DNA of 64,000 nt from Klebsiella variicola (GCF_000828055.2 NZ_CP010523.2:4526001-4590000), one strand, 5' to 3'; shown: positions 1-10,002, numbered from the stretch's first letter. A program made the numbers and translations. The notes: a model not told the origin generated them from the sequence alone.

Positions 1-1
1 T

Positions 2-655
2 GACGTGATTACCCCCGATGGCCGTGAGCTGACGCTTCACTGCCCCAATACCGGCGCAATGACCGGTTGCGCCGCCCCGGGCGACACCGTCTGGTATTCC
101 ACTTCTGACAATGCGAAGCGCAAATATGCCCACACCTGGGAATTAACTGAAACGCAGCAGGGCGCGGTTATTTGCGTCAATACGCTGCGCGCGAATTCGC
201 TGGCAAAAGAGGCGATTTCCGCCGGAATAATCCCTGAGCTTTCCGGCTATAACCAGCTGAAAAGCGAAGTGAAATATGGCGAAGAGAATAGCCGTATCGA
301 TATTATGTTACAGGCAGATGACCGACAAAACTGCTATATTGAAGTGAAATCGGTTACGTTGGCGGAGAAAGAATACGGTTATTTTCCCGATGCGGTGACC
401 ACGCGCGGTCAGAAGCACCTGCGGGAGCTGATGGCCGTCGCGGCAAATGGCGACCGTGCGGTGATTTTATTTGCCGTTTTGCATTCGGCAATTGACCGTT
501 TCTCTCCCGCGCATCATATTGATGCCAGATACGCACAGCTGTTAACAGAAGCCCGCGACAAGGGGGTGGAAATTCTCGCCTGGAAGGCGGAACTTTCTAC
601 GACGAAGATGACTCTGAATAAGCCGATTGCCGTGGTGTTAAACCCCGGGAAATAA
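2..655 (+). CDS. sfsA: SfsA, sugar fermentation stimulation protein (5' end cut by window)
   Basis: The frame is open from the first bases of the window and reads [10 protein letters not shown], which is internal in E. coli SfsA (234 aa). About 18 N-terminal residues therefore lie outside the window, and the GTG at 5 is an internal valine codon, not a start. SfsA is a DNA-binding protein with an OB-fold-like N-terminal part and a nuclease-like C-terminal part; in E. coli, extra copies stimulate maltose use. The Y-I-E-V-K-S-V-T-L segment near the middle resembles the D/E-x-K core of restriction-endonuclease-like folds. It sits just upstream of dksA, as in E. coli. The cellular role is poorly defined in the family. 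Confidence 0.95.
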   Translation, partial: DVITPDGRELTLHCPNTGAMTGCAAPGDTVWYSTSDNAKRKYAHTWELTETQQGAVICVNTLRANSLAKEAISAGIIPELSGYNQLKSEVKYGEENSRIDIMLQADDRQNCYIEVKSVTLAEKEYGYFPDAVTTRGQKHLRELMAVAANGDRAVILFAVLHSAIDRFSPAHHIDARYAQLLTEARDKGVEILAWKAELSTTKMTLNKPIAVVLNPGK

Positions 656-817
656 GTGGCTAAATAGTGTTCGGGTCGCAAGCGCGAATACGCTTTTCTT
701 CACAGGGTTGTCAAGTGTAACGTTTAGATAATTGCTATCCGGAAAAGCATCTGCTATTTATAGCGGCCTGATTTTCCCCCACATGGGGATCGATAGTGCG
801 TGTTAAGGAGAAGCAAC

Positions 818-1273
818 ATGCAAGAAGGGCAAAACCGTAAAACATCGTCCCTGAGTATTCTCGCCATCGCTGGGGTGGAGCCGTACCAAGAGAAGCCGGG
901 CGAAGAGTATATGAACGAAGCCCAGCTGGCGCACTTCAAGCGTATTCTTGAAGCATGGCGTAATCAACTCAGGGATGAAGTGGATCGCACCGTAACGCAC
1001 ATGCAGGATGAAGCTGCTAACTTCCCGGATCCGGTAGACCGTGCCGCCCAGGAGGAAGAGTTCAGCCTGGAACTGCGTAACCGCGACCGCGAACGTAAAC
1101 TGATCAAAAAGATCGAGAAAACGCTGAAAAAAGTTGAAGATGAAGACTTCGGCTACTGCGAATCCTGCGGCGTGGAGATCGGCATTCGCCGTCTGGAAGC
1201 GCGTCCGACTGCGGATCTGTGCATTGACTGCAAAACCCTGGCGGAAATTCGCGAAAAACAGATGGCGGGCTAA
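818..1273 (+). CDS. dksA: DksA, RNA polymerase-binding transcription factor
   Basis: DksA (151 aa) binds the RNA polymerase secondary channel and, with ppGpp, represses rRNA promoters and activates amino-acid biosynthesis promoters. A long coiled coil fills residues 35-110 and carries the tip motif D71-P-V-D74. The zinc finger uses C114, C117, C135 and C138. The ATG at 818 is chosen because TAAGGAG lies 7 bases upstream and the protein then begins [10 protein letters not shown] like E. coli; an in-frame GTG at 800 would only add six residues and has no better ribosome site. A hairpin follows the gene before gluQ. The sequence is almost identical to E. coli DksA. Confidence 0.98.
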   Translation: MQEGQNRKTSSLSILAIAGVEPYQEKPGEEYMNEAQLAHFKRILEAWRNQLRDEVDRTVTHMQDEAANFPDPVDRAAQEEEFSLELRNRDRERKLIKKIEKTLKKVEDEDFGYCESCGVEIGIRRLEARPTADLCIDCKTLAEIREKQMAG

Positions 1274-1294
1274 TCCCCTGCTGCCTCACTCTCT

Positions 1295-1320
1295 GGCGGG
1301 AGTCTCTCCCGCCTGGTTCT
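1295..1320 (+). terminator. Hairpin between dksA and gluQ
   Basis: GGCGGGAG (1295-1302), a 3-base loop and CTCCCGCC (1306-1313) form a perfect 8-bp stem followed by TGGTTCTGTT. The T-run is imperfect, so it may only reduce read-through into gluQ, whose start lies 20 bases further on. Confidence 0.6.
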
Positions 1321-1332
1321 GTTGTCCGTAAC

Positions 1333-2214
1333 ATGACTGACTCACGCTATATTGGGCGCTTTGCTCCCTCCCCCTCCGGTGAACTCCACTTCGGCTCTTT
1401 GATTGCCGCGCTCGGCAGCTACCTGCAAGCCCGCGCGAACCAGGGTATCTGGCGCGTTCGTATTGAAGATATCGACCCGCCGCGCGAAGTCCCCGGGGCC
1501 GCCGACACCATTCTGCGCCAGCTTGACCACTACGGTCTGCACTGGGACGGCGACGTGCTCTGGCAGTCGCAACGACATGAAGCTTACCGCGAGGCGCTGG
1601 CCTGGCTGGGTGAACAAGGGCTGAGCTATTACTGCACCTGCACCCGCGCGCGGATCCATGCCGTAGGCGGGATCTACGATGGTCACTGCCGCGACCTCGG
1701 GCTGGGGGCGGAAAACGCCGCGCTGCGCCTGCGCCAGACCCGTCCGGTGCTGCAGTTCACCGATCGCCTGCGCGGCACGCTGGTCGCCAACGAGCCGCTG
1801 GCGCGCGAGGATTTTATTATCCACCGTCGCGACGGCCTGTTTGCCTACAATCTGGCGGTGGTGGTTGATGACCACTTTCAGGGGATCACCGAGATCGTCC
1901 GCGGCGCTGACCTGATTGAGCCGACGGTCCGGCAGATTTCACTGTATCAGCATTTTGGCTGGCAGGCGCCGGACTACCTCCATCTGCCGCTGGCCCTCAA
2001 TGCTGACGGGAATAAACTCTCTAAACAAAACCACGCACCGGCGCTGCCGGAAGGCGATCCGCGCCCCGAAATTGTCCGGGCGCTCCGGTTTCTTAATCAG
2101 GACATCGCCCAGGACTGGCAAGCCCTGAGCATGGACGATTTACTCAGTCAGGCCGTCGCCAACTGGCAGCCCGCAAAAATCGAGCATTCTCAAATGGCTC
2201 CCGCTGAGCTATGA
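1333..2214 (+). CDS. gluQ: Glutamyl-Q tRNA(Asp) synthetase
   Basis: GluQ (YadB, GluQRS) is a truncated glutamyl-tRNA synthetase paralogue. It activates glutamate without tRNA and attaches it to the queuosine base at the tRNA(Asp) wobble position. The class I catalytic core is visible: the HIGH-like S-G-E-L-H-F-G-S at 15-22 and the KMSKS-like K-L-S-K-Q at 228-232. A zinc site is formed by C101, C103, Y115 and C119. There is no anticodon-binding domain, as expected for the family (293 aa here, 308 in E. coli). It lies between dksA and pcnB as in E. coli, and the C-terminal 60 residues are the least conserved part. Confidence 0.96.
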   Translation: MTDSRYIGRFAPSPSGELHFGSLIAALGSYLQARANQGIWRVRIEDIDPPREVPGAADTILRQLDHYGLHWDGDVLWQSQRHEAYREALAWLGEQGLSYYCTCTRARIHAVGGIYDGHCRDLGLGAENAALRLRQTRPVLQFTDRLRGTLVANEPLAREDFIIHRRDGLFAYNLAVVVDDHFQGITEIVRGADLIEPTVRQISLYQHFGWQAPDYLHLPLALNADGNKLSKQNHAPALPEGDPRPEIVRALRFLNQDIAQDWQALSMDDLLSQAVANWQPAKIEHSQMAPAEL

Positions 2215-2264
2215 TTAGCCGCTATTTTTATACTGTACAGTTGATCTGAAGTCCGTCTGACACT

Positions 2265-2279
2265 ACGAGGTGCACCATT
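2265..2279 (+). promoter_or_regulatory. pcnB ribosome-binding site and AUU start
   Basis: ACGAGG at 2265-2270 is well spaced from ATT at 2277-2279, and translation from this ATT restores the conserved N-terminus. A GTG at 2310 would drop 11 conserved residues and lacks a convincing ribosome site. AUU starts are rare and are screened by IF3 (infC is the other known case), so low pcnB translation is expected. Confidence 0.85.
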
Positions 2280-3671
2280 TTTACCCGAGTCGCTAATTTT
2301 TGCCGTAAGGTGCTAAGCCGTGAGGAGCGCGAGGCAGAAGCCGCCGTCGAACCCATGCCTATGACGGTGATCCCGCGTGAGCAGCATGCTATTTCCCGCA
2401 AAGATATCAGTGAAAACGCCCTCAAGGTCATGTACCGCCTCAACAAGGCAGGCTACGAATCCTGGCTGGTCGGCGGCGGTGTCCGCGACCTGCTGCTTGG
2501 CAAAAAGCCGAAAGATTTTGACGTCACCACCAACGCCACGCCGGATCAGGTGCGCAAGCTGTTCCGCAACTGCCGTCTGGTCGGGCGACGTTTCCGCCTG
2601 GCGCACGTCATGTTCGGGCCGGAAATCATTGAAGTGGCCACCTTCCGCGGCCACCACGAAGGGCACACCACCGATCGCGTGACCTCCCAGCAGGGCCAGA
2701 ATGGCATGCTGCTGCGGGATAACATCTTCGGCTCGATCGAAGAGGATGCCCAGCGTCGCGACTTCACCATCAATAGCCTTTATTACAGCGTGGCTGACTT
2801 TACCGTTCGCGACTACGTCGGCGGCATGAAGGATCTGCAGGACGGCGTGATCCGCCTGATCGGCAATCCGGAAACCCGCTATCGCGAAGATCCGGTACGC
2901 ATGCTGCGCGCGGTGCGCTTTGCCGCCAAGCTGGATATGCGTATCAGCCCGGAAACGGCTGAACCGCTGCCGCGCCTGGCCACCCTGCTCCACGACGTGC
3001 CGCCGGCACGCCTGTTTGAAGAGGTGCTTAAGCTGCTGCAGGCCGGGTATGGCTACCAGACCTACATGCTGCTGCGCGAATACAACCTGTTCCAGCCGCT
3101 GTTCCCGACCATCACCCGCTACTTTACCGAGCGCGGCGACAGCCCGATGGAACGGATCATCAGCCAGGTGCTGAAGAACACCGATAACCGCATTCATAAC
3201 GACATGCGCGTCAATCCGGCCTTCCTCTTCGCGGTGATGTTCTGGTATCCGCTGCTGGAGACGGCGCAAAAAATCGCCCAGGAGAGCGGCCTGGCATACT
3301 ACGATGCCTTCGCTCTGGCGATGAACGATGTCCTGGACGAAGCCTGCCGTACGCTGGCGATCCCTAAACGCATCACTACCCTTATTCGTGATATCTGGCA
3401 GCTGCAGCTGCGCATGTCCCGTCGCCAGGGCAAACGCGCCTGGAAACTGATGGAGCATCCGAAATTCCGTGCCGCCTACGATCTGCTGGAGCTGCGCGCC
3501 GGGGCGGAAAACAACAGCGAACTGCAGCGTCTGACCAAATGGTGGGGCGAATTCCAGGTCGCCGCGCCGCCGGAACAAAAAGACATGCTCAACGACCTCG
3601 GGGACGATCCGGCGCCACGCCGTCGCCACCGCCGTCCGCGCAAACGCGCGCCGCGTCAGGGTAACGCATGA
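2277..3671 (+). CDS. pcnB: Poly(A) polymerase I, AUU start codon
   Basis: PcnB adds poly(A) tails to RNA 3' ends, promoting decay by the degradosome, and controls ColE1-type plasmid copy number through RNA I. The nucleotidyltransferase core shows V-G-G-G-V-R-D and D80-F-D82 (catalytic acidic pair). The C-terminus is very basic ([13 protein letters not shown]), typical of RNA binding. No ATG is suitably placed. Reading from ATT at 2277 gives [11 protein letters not shown], matching the E. coli N-terminus, with ACGAGG (2265-2270) 6 bases upstream. E. coli pcnB is known to start at AUU, which limits expression. The gene overlaps folK by 4 bases (ATGA). Confidence 0.95.
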   Translation: MFTRVANFCRKVLSREEREAEAAVEPMPMTVIPREQHAISRKDISENALKVMYRLNKAGYESWLVGGGVRDLLLGKKPKDFDVTTNATPDQVRKLFRNCRLVGRRFRLAHVMFGPEIIEVATFRGHHEGHTTDRVTSQQGQNGMLLRDNIFGSIEEDAQRRDFTINSLYYSVADFTVRDYVGGMKDLQDGVIRLIGNPETRYREDPVRMLRAVRFAAKLDMRISPETAEPLPRLATLLHDVPPARLFEEVLKLLQAGYGYQTYMLLREYNLFQPLFPTITRYFTERGDSPMERIISQVLKNTDNRIHNDMRVNPAFLFAVMFWYPLLETAQKIAQESGLAYYDAFALAMNDVLDEACRTLAIPKRITTLIRDIWQLQLRMSRRQGKRAWKLMEHPKFRAAYDLLELRAGAENNSELQRLTKWWGEFQVAAPPEQKDMLNDLGDDPAPRRRHRRPRKRAPRQGNA

Positions 3672-4147
3672 CCCTGGTCTATATCGCGCTTGGCAGTAAC
3701 CTTGCTTCTCCGCTGGAGCAGGTGCAGGCAGCCATCCGCGCGCTGGGCGATATTCCGCACAGCCGCGTGGTGAACGTCTCTTCGTTCTACCGCACGCCGC
3801 CGCTGGGCCCGCAGGATCAGCCGGACTATCTCAACGCCGCCGTCGCGCTGGAAACCACCCTGGCGCCCGATGCGCTGCTCGATCACACTCAGCGCATCGA
3901 GCTGCAGCAGGGTCGGGTGCGCAAAGCTGAACGCTGGGGACCGCGCACGCTCGACCTCGACATCATGCTGTTTGGCGATGAGGTCATCAATAGCCCGCGC
4001 CTGACCGTTCCGCACTATGATATGAAAAACCGCGGCTTTATGCTCTGGCCGCTGTTCGAGATCGCTCCGGATCTCCATTTTCCTGACGGCCCTGCGCTGC
4101 GCGCCGTGCTGGATGATCTGGGCGCGGAAAAACCCGCGAGCTGGTAA
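3668..4147 (+). CDS. folK: 6-hydroxymethyl-7,8-dihydropterin pyrophosphokinase
   Basis: HPPK transfers pyrophosphate from ATP to 6-hydroxymethyl-7,8-dihydropterin, the step before dihydropteroate synthase in folate synthesis. At 159 aa it matches E. coli FolK in length. The signature [12 protein letters not shown] spans residues 89-100, with the Mg-binding D96 and D98. It is translationally coupled to pcnB (ATGA overlap at 3668-3671). In E. coli K-12 a fimbrial operon separates folK from panB; here only about 120 bases do. Confidence 0.97.
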   Translation: MTLVYIALGSNLASPLEQVQAAIRALGDIPHSRVVNVSSFYRTPPLGPQDQPDYLNAAVALETTLAPDALLDHTQRIELQQGRVRKAERWGPRTLDLDIMLFGDEVINSPRLTVPHYDMKNRGFMLWPLFEIAPDLHFPDGPALRAVLDDLGAEKPASW

Positions 4148-4266
4148 TCCCCTCTCCTTTTTTAGCATTTGCGGCGATCGTCGTAATCGGTTGCCCAAAA
4201 TCATTGCCCCTCTGAATGCTGCTGTTAGAATGCCGGTTAATATGACTTTCATCATCAGGAAATGTT

Positions 4267-5058
4267 ATGAAACCGACCACCATTGCCCTGCTGCAGAAAT
4301 GCAAACAGGAAAAGAAGCGCTTTGCCACCATTACCGCCTACGACCATAGCTTCGCGAAGCTGTTCGCCGATGAAGGCATTAATGTGCTGCTGGTGGGCGA
4401 TTCCCTGGGAATGACGGTACAGGGTCACGACTCCACCCTGCCGGTCACCGTGGAAGATATCGCCTATCACACCCGCGCCGTCCGCCGCGGTGCGCCGAAC
4501 AGCCTGCTGCTTGCCGACCTGCCGTTCATGGCCTACGCCACCCCCGAACAGACCTTCGAAAATGCGGCCATCGTGATGCGCGCTGGCGCCAATATGGTCA
4601 AACTCGAAGGCGGCGCCTGGCTGGCCGATACCGTGAAGATGCTGGCGGAACGCGCGGTGCCGGTTTGCGGCCACCTCGGCCTCACGCCGCAGTCGGTAAA
4701 CGTATTCGGCGGGTATAAAGTGCAGGGGCGCGGCGATGCAGCGCAGACCCTGTTTGACGACGCATTAGCGCTGGAAGCGGCTGGCGCGCAGCTGCTGGTG
4801 CTGGAGTGCGTCCCGGTAGAACTGGCGAAACGCATTACCGACGCCCTGACCATTCCAGTGATCGGCATCGGCGCGGGCAACGTCACCGACGGGCAGATCC
4901 TGGTGATGCATGACGCATTCGGGATCACCGGCGGCCACATCCCTAAATTCGCCAAGAATTTCCTTGCCGAAGCGGGCGACATCCGCGCCGCGGTACGGCA
5001 GTATATTGCCGAAGTTGAATCCGGGGTCTATCCGGGCGAAGAACACAGTTTCCATTAA
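4267..5058 (+). CDS. panB: 3-methyl-2-oxobutanoate hydroxymethyltransferase
   Basis: PanB transfers a hydroxymethyl group from 5,10-methylene-THF to alpha-ketoisovalerate to give ketopantoate, the first committed step of pantothenate synthesis. It is a TIM barrel; the Mg-ligand motif V-G-D45-S-L-G-M-T is seen, as are V-K-L-E-G-G and the G-I-G-A-G-N loop. Length is 263 aa against 264 in E. coli. A short AGGA site precedes the ATG. panC starts 11 bases downstream, so the two are co-transcribed; panD follows after a 93-base gap. Confidence 0.97.
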   Translation: MKPTTIALLQKCKQEKKRFATITAYDHSFAKLFADEGINVLLVGDSLGMTVQGHDSTLPVTVEDIAYHTRAVRRGAPNSLLLADLPFMAYATPEQTFENAAIVMRAGANMVKLEGGAWLADTVKMLAERAVPVCGHLGLTPQSVNVFGGYKVQGRGDAAQTLFDDALALEAAGAQLLVLECVPVELAKRITDALTIPVIGIGAGNVTDGQILVMHDAFGITGGHIPKFAKNFLAEAGDIRAAVRQYIAEVESGVYPGEEHSFH

Positions 5059-5069
5059 GGAGTCTTGTT

Positions 5070-5924
5070 GTGCTGATTATTGAATCCGTGCTGCTGCTGC
5101 GTCAGCATATCCGCCGTCTGCGTCAGGAAGGTAAGCGTATCGCGCTGGTTCCGACGATGGGCAACCTGCATGATGGTCATATGAAGCTGGTTGATGAGGC
5201 TAAAGCCAGCGCGGACGTGGTGGTGGTCAGTATTTTCGTCAATCCGATGCAGTTTGACCGCGCCGACGACCTGGCGCGCTATCCGCGTACCCTGCAGGAT
5301 GATTGCGAAAAGCTGAACAAGCGCCATGTCGACTTTGTCTTCGCGCCGACGCCGGCGGAAGTTTATCCCCAGGGCACCGAAGGCCAGACCTACGTCGACG
5401 TCCCCGGCCTGTCCACTATGCTGGAAGGCGCCAGCCGCCCGGGCCACTTCCGCGGCGTGTCGACCATCGTCAGTAAGCTGTTCAATCTGGTTCAGCCGGA
5501 CGTCGCCTGCTTCGGCGAGAAAGACTTTCAGCAGCTGGCGCTGATCCGCAAGATGGTCGCCGACATGGGCTACGATATCGAGATTATCGGCGTGCCGATC
5601 GTCCGCGCGAAAGATGGCCTGGCGCTGAGCTCGCGTAACGGCTACCTGACCGCCGACCAGCGCAAAATCGCTCCCGGCCTCTACAAAGTGCTGAGCGCGG
5701 TGGCGGAAAAACTGGCCGCCGGCGATCGCCAGCTCGATGAGATCATCGCTATCGCTGAACAGGAGCTAAATGAAAAAGGCTTCCGCGCCGACGACATTCA
5801 GATCCGCGATGCCGACACCCTGCTTGAGCTGACGGATGCCAGCCAGCGCGCGGTGATCCTGATGGCCGCCTGGCTGGGTCAGGCCCGCCTGATCGACAAC
5901 CAGATCGTCACGCTCGGTCAGTAG
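5070..5924 (+). CDS. panC: Pantothenate synthetase, GTG start
   Basis: PanC condenses pantoate with beta-alanine using ATP through a pantoyl-adenylate. The HIGH-like motif [10 protein letters not shown] lies at residues 28-37 and the KMSKS-like segment A-L-S-S-R-N-G at 184-190. Start is GTG at 5070 with AAGGAG at 5057-5062, giving MLIIES as in orthologues (MLIIET in E. coli). The end of the protein differs a little from E. coli. It joins PanB's branch with beta-alanine made by PanD, encoded next. Confidence 0.96.
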   Translation: MLIIESVLLLRQHIRRLRQEGKRIALVPTMGNLHDGHMKLVDEAKASADVVVVSIFVNPMQFDRADDLARYPRTLQDDCEKLNKRHVDFVFAPTPAEVYPQGTEGQTYVDVPGLSTMLEGASRPGHFRGVSTIVSKLFNLVQPDVACFGEKDFQQLALIRKMVADMGYDIEIIGVPIVRAKDGLALSSRNGYLTADQRKIAPGLYKVLSAVAEKLAAGDRQLDEIIAIAEQELNEKGFRADDIQIRDADTLLELTDASQRAVILMAAWLGQARLIDNQIVTLGQ

Positions 5925-5939
5925 ACAGCGGGTAAAAAT

Positions 5940-5964
5940 CGGGCAATACTTGCCCGGGCTTTTC
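5940..5964 (+). terminator. Possible terminator after panC
   Basis: CGGGCAA (5940-5946), loop TAC, TTGCCCG (5950-5956), followed by GGCTTTTCTC. A second hairpin, GCGGAC/GTCCGC, lies at 5970-5986 in the panD leader. The T-run is short, so partial read-through to panD is likely. In K-12 the panC-panD gap holds rpnC; there is no room for it here. Confidence 0.45.
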
Positions 5965-6017
5965 TCAGGGCGGACGACCTGTCCGCTCTGCTACATTAAG
6001 GTTGAAGGGTAGAAGTT

Positions 6018-6398
6018 ATGATGCGTAATATGCTGCAGGGCAAGCTCCACCGCGTAAAAGTCACGCAGGCTGACCTGCACTATGAAGGTTCATGCGCCAT
6101 TGACCAGGATTTCCTGGATGCGGCCGGTATTCTGGAGAATGAAACCATTCACCTCTGGAACGTCACCAACGGCAATCGTTTCTCCACCTATGCGATTGCC
6201 GCCGAACGGGGTTCCAGAATCATCTCCGTCAACGGCGCCGCCGCGCACTGCGCCAGCGTCGGCGATATCCTGATCATCGCCAGCTTCGTCACCATGTCGG
6301 ACGAAGAGGCGCGCACCTGGCAGCCCAACATCGCCTACTTCGAAGGCGACAATGAAATGAAGCGCCAGGCGAAAGCCATTCCGGTGCAGGTCGCCTGA
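6018..6398 (+). CDS. panD: Aspartate 1-decarboxylase (pyruvoyl enzyme)
   Basis: PanD decarboxylates L-aspartate to beta-alanine for pantothenate synthesis. The 126-aa proenzyme is self-cleaved between G24 and S25 (motif H-Y-E-G-S-C), giving a beta chain and an alpha chain capped with the pyruvoyl cofactor. Tyr58 and Arg54 of the active site lie in the R-F-S-T-Y-A segment. Two adjacent ATG codons (6018 and 6021) are possible; 6018 keeps the E. coli length. In enterobacteria maturation is assisted by PanZ, which is not in this window. Confidence 0.97.
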   Translation: MMRNMLQGKLHRVKVTQADLHYEGSCAIDQDFLDAAGILENETIHLWNVTNGNRFSTYAIAAERGSRIISVNGAAAHCASVGDILIIASFVTMSDEEARTWQPNIAYFEGDNEMKRQAKAIPVQVA

Positions 6399-6433
6399 TG
6401 ACCGCGGCGCTGCGCTCAGGCGCAGCGCCGGTA

Positions 6434-7687
6434 TTACCCCTGCGGCTGGTTACTGATCAGCCGCGACATCGTCTCCAGCGAATCCGTGCGTAAGATATAT
6501 AACCGCTTTAACAGAAACGGATTGTCACCCGGCTTCACCTTCCCACGCACCGTTGTCACCGCCATATGAAACCCGGCGTCATTCGCCGCCTGCACCGCCG
6601 TGGCGTTATAGCCGCCGAAGGGATAGGAAAGGTAGAGAACATGTGGATTAAACTGGCTGAGCGCCCGGCGCGAGCGGGCGAAATCAAACAGAATATTATG
6701 GTAATTGCGGCTGAATAAAATCGGCCGGCGGCCGGCGTCAACCCGATGCAGGAAGTGGGTATGCGACTGAATATCAAAAACATCCTGGATCTGCCGGAGC
6801 TCAGAAATACTCATGAACTGCAGCGATTTCGGATCCCATTTCTGCGGATGGCGCTTAATACGCGAGGAGATAATAAACGCGGTGGCATGAAAACCGTACT
6901 GCTTTAGTACCGGATAGGCGTAACGGTTTACCGATTTCAGGCCGTCATCGAAGGTGATGACCACTGCCCGCGCCGGAAGGTTGATTTTATTACGCACATA
7001 GCCTTCCAGCTGATACAGGGTCAGCGTGGTATAGCCCTGATCGCGCAGCCAGGTCATCTGGTTGTTGAAGGCGCGTACCGAGGTCGTGGTCGAGGTATGG
7101 CGGAAACGGGTGTTCTCTTCGTCGCGCAGAATGTGATGATAGGTCAGTACGGGAATACCATTATCTTCCTGTGCATCCAGACTGCTGACCCACGCCAGCC
7201 GGTCGCCAATGCGGATCTGAAACCAGGTCTGATTGAGCCGGTCTTTTAGCTTGCTGAGGATCGGATAGCGCAGGTTAGTGGCCAGCGTACCAAACGGCAC
7301 GCTGCTCACGGCGGGTGTGTTGTAGAGCGGCGTATCTTTCCAGGTGAGCAAATTCTGGTTACTCAACGGTTTATTGAGATCCCCCAGTCGGTCCTCCACT
7401 CGCTGCTTACCCTGTACCGGCTCGAGGTGGCCTTTATCAATAAACCCGGTGCCGAAGCCGAAGCGAAATTCATAATAGTCAGCCGCCGTCGGGACGACCG
7501 CGAGGATCTGCCCGGCACGCACATTGCCGACGCTGACCACATGATTCCCCACCTGCGCCCAGATGACCGCATCTTCGGTGGTCTGCATATAGTGTACAGG
7601 CTTGCCCTGCTGGCTAAGCAGACTGGCGGAAGCGCTGAGCGAGGTCAGTAAAAGAAGCAGCGTAAAAAATCGGGCAAGCATGCGCAT
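6434..7687 (-). CDS. yadE: Exported polysaccharide deacetylase family protein (YadE)
   Basis: A cleavable signal peptide (about residues 1-22, [20 protein letters not shown]) leads into an SH3-like beta-rich region (about 30-165). A NodB/CE4 deacetylase domain follows, with the metal/catalytic motifs T-F-D-D-G near 245 and S-H-T-H-F-L-H near 310. The domain pair suggests a periplasmic enzyme binding a cell-envelope glycan, but the substrate is not known for this family member. Length 417 aa against 409 in E. coli YadE. The second ATG, two codons in, is an equally good start. It converges with panD, with only 35 bases between the stop codons. Confidence 0.85.
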   Translation of the reverse strand: MRMLARFFTLLLLLTSLSASASLLSQQGKPVHYMQTTEDAVIWAQVGNHVVSVGNVRAGQILAVVPTAADYYEFRFGFGTGFIDKGHLEPVQGKQRVEDRLGDLNKPLSNQNLLTWKDTPLYNTPAVSSVPFGTLATNLRYPILSKLKDRLNQTWFQIRIGDRLAWVSSLDAQEDNGIPVLTYHHILRDEENTRFRHTSTTTSVRAFNNQMTWLRDQGYTTLTLYQLEGYVRNKINLPARAVVITFDDGLKSVNRYAYPVLKQYGFHATAFIISSRIKRHPQKWDPKSLQFMSISELRQIQDVFDIQSHTHFLHRVDAGRRPILFSRNYHNILFDFARSRRALSQFNPHVLYLSYPFGGYNATAVQAANDAGFHMAVTTVRGKVKPGDNPFLLKRLYILRTDSLETMSRLISNQPQG

Positions 7688-7745
7688 CGAACCGGTAAAC
7701 CATCAACGGCAGTTATTGTAACAAAAGCAGCATCTGTCACGCTGT

Positions 7746-8186
7746 TTAATTTCCGAAGGTATCATGGCGCAAGCGGAACGGGGGATTCTTCTGCTGCTGA
7801 TGCCACAGGCTGCTCACCATCGGCCCGCCCGCGCTGACGATGGCCTGGCGAAACGCCTCGCTGCTTAACGTGTTCCGCAGCAGATACATTCGCTCAAGTA
7901 ATGAATAGCTGACGCCGGAGATCACTTCGCAGTGGGTATGTTTGTGGCTCATCAGCGCCGCGGCCCGATAAGGCGCCGCGCCGGTTCTGTCGGTCAGGAA
8001 AATGACCCCGTCCCCGGAGTCGGTGGCATGCAGCGCATCGCACATCATCCGGCTCAACATATTACTGCTGAGATTGCGCCAGTAATTGACCGCCCGGCAC
8101 TGGGCCAGCGGACCAAATTTTCGTTCAAGACGATCCAGCATCTCCTGCGCCAGCTCATCGTGGCAGGTAATGACCCAACCAAGCAT
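7746..8186 (-). CDS. yadI: Orphan PTS EIIA component, mannose-type (YadI)
   Basis: YadI (146 aa) is a mannose/fructose-family phosphotransferase IIA domain; H9 in M-L-G-W-V-I-T-C-H-D is the predicted phosphorylation site. The I-F-L-T-D loop and the S-H-K-H segment are also typical. Start is the ATG at 8186, directly after the strong ribosome site TAAGGAGGG; an upstream in-frame ATG (8219) would place that ribosome site inside the gene. No EIIB, EIIC or EIID gene lies nearby, so partner and sugar are unknown. It follows yadH, separated by a large hairpin. Confidence 0.88.
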   Translation of the reverse strand: MLGWVITCHDELAQEMLDRLERKFGPLAQCRAVNYWRNLSSNMLSRMMCDALHATDSGDGVIFLTDRTGAAPYRAAALMSHKHTHCEVISGVSYSLLERMYLLRNTLSSEAFRQAIVSAGGPMVSSLWHQQQKNPPFRLRHDTFGN

Positions 8187-8258
8187 GCTTCCCTCCTTAG
8201 CCAGCCAACAATGTAGCAAGGGGAGGATGACGTATCGGTGATGGCGGTCAAAGATAAG

Positions 8259-8299
8259 CGGTTAGCGCTTCGCGTATTGGCATCAGGAAGCGCTAACCG
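8259..8299 (-). terminator. Large hairpin between yadH and yadI
   Basis: CGGTTAGCGCTT (8259-8270) and AAGCGCTAACCG (8288-8299) form a perfect 12-bp stem with a 17-base loop. Read on the minus strand the stem is followed by only a few scattered Ts, so it may be a terminator or an mRNA-stabilising end for yadGH. Confidence 0.55.
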
Positions 8300-8308
8300 T
8301 GATGAACA

Positions 8309-9079
8309 TCAGCTGCGCAGGCCGCGGCCGCGCTGGATTAACGACCAGCAAAGCAGATAGAAGGCGACGATGAAGACCACCAGCACCGCAAAGGTGGTCA
8401 CCAGCGGCACATCGTTGATACCCAGGAAGCCGAAGCGGAAACCGCTGATCATGTAGACGATGGGATTCAGATGCGACAGCCCCTGCCAGAACGGCGGCAG
8501 CAGGGTCAGCGAGTAGAACACCCCGCCGAGGTAGGTCAGCGGCGTCAGCACAAAGGTCGGGATCAGGCTAATGTCGTCAAAGGTCTTGGCAAACACCGCG
8601 TTCAACAGGCCCGCCAGCGAGAACAGCACCGCGGTGAGGATCAGCGTCAGGGCGACAAACAGCCAGGAGTGAACCTGGAACGGCACAAAGAACAGTGATA
8701 CCGCCGTCACCAGGATCCCCACGCACAGTCCGCGCGCCACGCCGCCGCCAACGTAGCCAGCGATGATCACATGCGTCGGCACCGGCGCCACCAGCAGCTC
8801 TTCAATATTGCGCTGAAACTTGGCGCTGAAGAACGACGAGGCGACATTGGCATAAGCGTTGGTGATCACCGCCATCATGATCAGGCCCGGCACGATAAAC
8901 TGCATATAGGTAAAGCCGTGCATCTCGCCGATGCGCGACCCGATCAGGTTGCCGAAAATCACGAAGTACAGGGTCATGGTGATCACCGGCGGCACCAGCG
9001 TCTGGATCCAGATGCGCATAAAACGGTGGATCTCTTTGGTCCAGATGCTTTTCAGCGCGACCCAATAAAGCTGCATCAT
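8309..9079 (-). CDS. yadH: ABC exporter permease YadH
   Basis: ABC-2 type permease of 256 aa with about six membrane segments, including F-I-V-P-G-L-I-M-M-A-V-I and the C-terminal F-A-V-L-V-V-F-I-V-A-F-Y-L-L. The E-L-L-V-A-P-V segment after the second membrane span is the usual ABC-2 coupling region. It overlaps the ATPase gene yadG by 4 bases, so the two make one transporter. The exported substrate is not known. The sequence is near-identical in enterobacteria. Confidence 0.93.
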   Translation of the reverse strand: MMQLYWVALKSIWTKEIHRFMRIWIQTLVPPVITMTLYFVIFGNLIGSRIGEMHGFTYMQFIVPGLIMMAVITNAYANVASSFFSAKFQRNIEELLVAPVPTHVIIAGYVGGGVARGLCVGILVTAVSLFFVPFQVHSWLFVALTLILTAVLFSLAGLLNAVFAKTFDDISLIPTFVLTPLTYLGGVFYSLTLLPPFWQGLSHLNPIVYMISGFRFGFLGINDVPLVTTFAVLVVFIVAFYLLCWSLIQRGRGLRS

Positions 9080-10002
9080 GCTGACTCTCCTTTTCGCTCA
9101 TGCACCAGCGTGACAAACAGCTCTTCCAGACGGTTAGCTTTGTTACGCATACTCAGTACCTGCACCCCCTGGGCGCTCAGTTGGGCAAAGACGCTGTTAA
9201 TCCCCTGCTCGCGCAGAACCTCGACTTCCAGCGTCGAGGTATCGACCAGTTGATACTGGTAGCCTTCGAGCTTCGGTACCGGGCTTTTTGGCGCGAGGTC
9301 AAGAATAAAGGTCTCTGACTTCAGCTTCGAAAGCAGCGCTTTCATCGAGGTGTTTTCCACCAGCGCGCCGTGCTGGATGATGCCGATGTTGCGGCATAGC
9401 ATTTCGGCCTCTTCGAGATAGTGGGTGGTCAGGATAATGGTGGTTCCGCGATCGTTCAGATCCTTAAGAAAGCCCCACATTGAGCGACGCAGTTCAATAT
9501 CGACGCCAGCGGTCGGTTCGTCGAGGATCAGCAGCTTCGGCTCATGCATTAGCGCGCGGGCGATCATCAGGCGACGCTTCATCCCGCCGGAGAGCATCCG
9601 CGCGCGTTCGTTGCGTTTTTCCCACAGATCGAGCTGTTTTAGGTATTTTTCGCTGCGGGCGACAGCTTCTTTGCGTTCCACGCCGTAGTAGCCCGCCTGG
9701 TTAACGACAATCTGCTGCACGGTCTCGAACGGGTTGAAGTTAAATTCCTGCGGCACCAGGCCAAGCTGACGCTTGGCATTGACGACGTCTTTTTCCAGAT
9801 CGTAGCCAAAGACATTGACCTGACCGGAGGTTTTATTCACCAGCGAACTGATGATGCCGATAGTCGTGGATTTTCCGGCCCCGTTCGGCCCCAGCAGGGC
9901 ATAGAAATCCCCCGCCTCGACCTGCAGGTCGATTCCCCGCAGCGCCTGAACCCCGCCGGGGTAGGTTTTTTTGAGCTGTTTTAATTCCAGAGCAATGGTC
10001 AT
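9076..10002 (-). CDS. yadG: ABC exporter ATPase YadG
   Basis: ATP-binding subunit of 308 aa paired with YadH. Walker A G-P-N-G-A-G-K-S-T lies at 38-46, the signature L-S-G-G-M-K-R-R near 140 and Walker B L-L-I-L-D-E-P-T-A-G near 160. The C-terminal 90 residues are an accessory domain typical of drug/polysaccharide-type exporters. The ATG at 10002 gives MTIALELKQL as in E. coli; a longer frame reaching 10029 lacks conservation. The gene is divergent from can. Confidence 0.94.
   Translation of the reverse strand: MTIALELKQLKKTYPGGVQALRGIDLQVEAGDFYALLGPNGAGKSTTIGIISSLVNKTSGQVNVFGYDLEKDVVNAKRQLGLVPQEFNFNPFETVQQIVVNQAGYYGVERKEAVARSEKYLKQLDLWEKRNERARMLSGGMKRRLMIARALMHEPKLLILDEPTAGVDIELRRSMWGFLKDLNDRGTTIILTTHYLEEAEMLCRNIGIIQHGALVENTSMKALLSKLKSETFILDLAPKSPVPKLEGYQYQLVDTSTLEVEVLREQGINSVFAQLSAQGVQVLSMRNKANRLEELFVTLVHERKGESA

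Noticed and set aside
2313-3629. 438-codon open frame on the minus strand
   Set aside because: Antisense to pcnB; shadow caused by codon bias.
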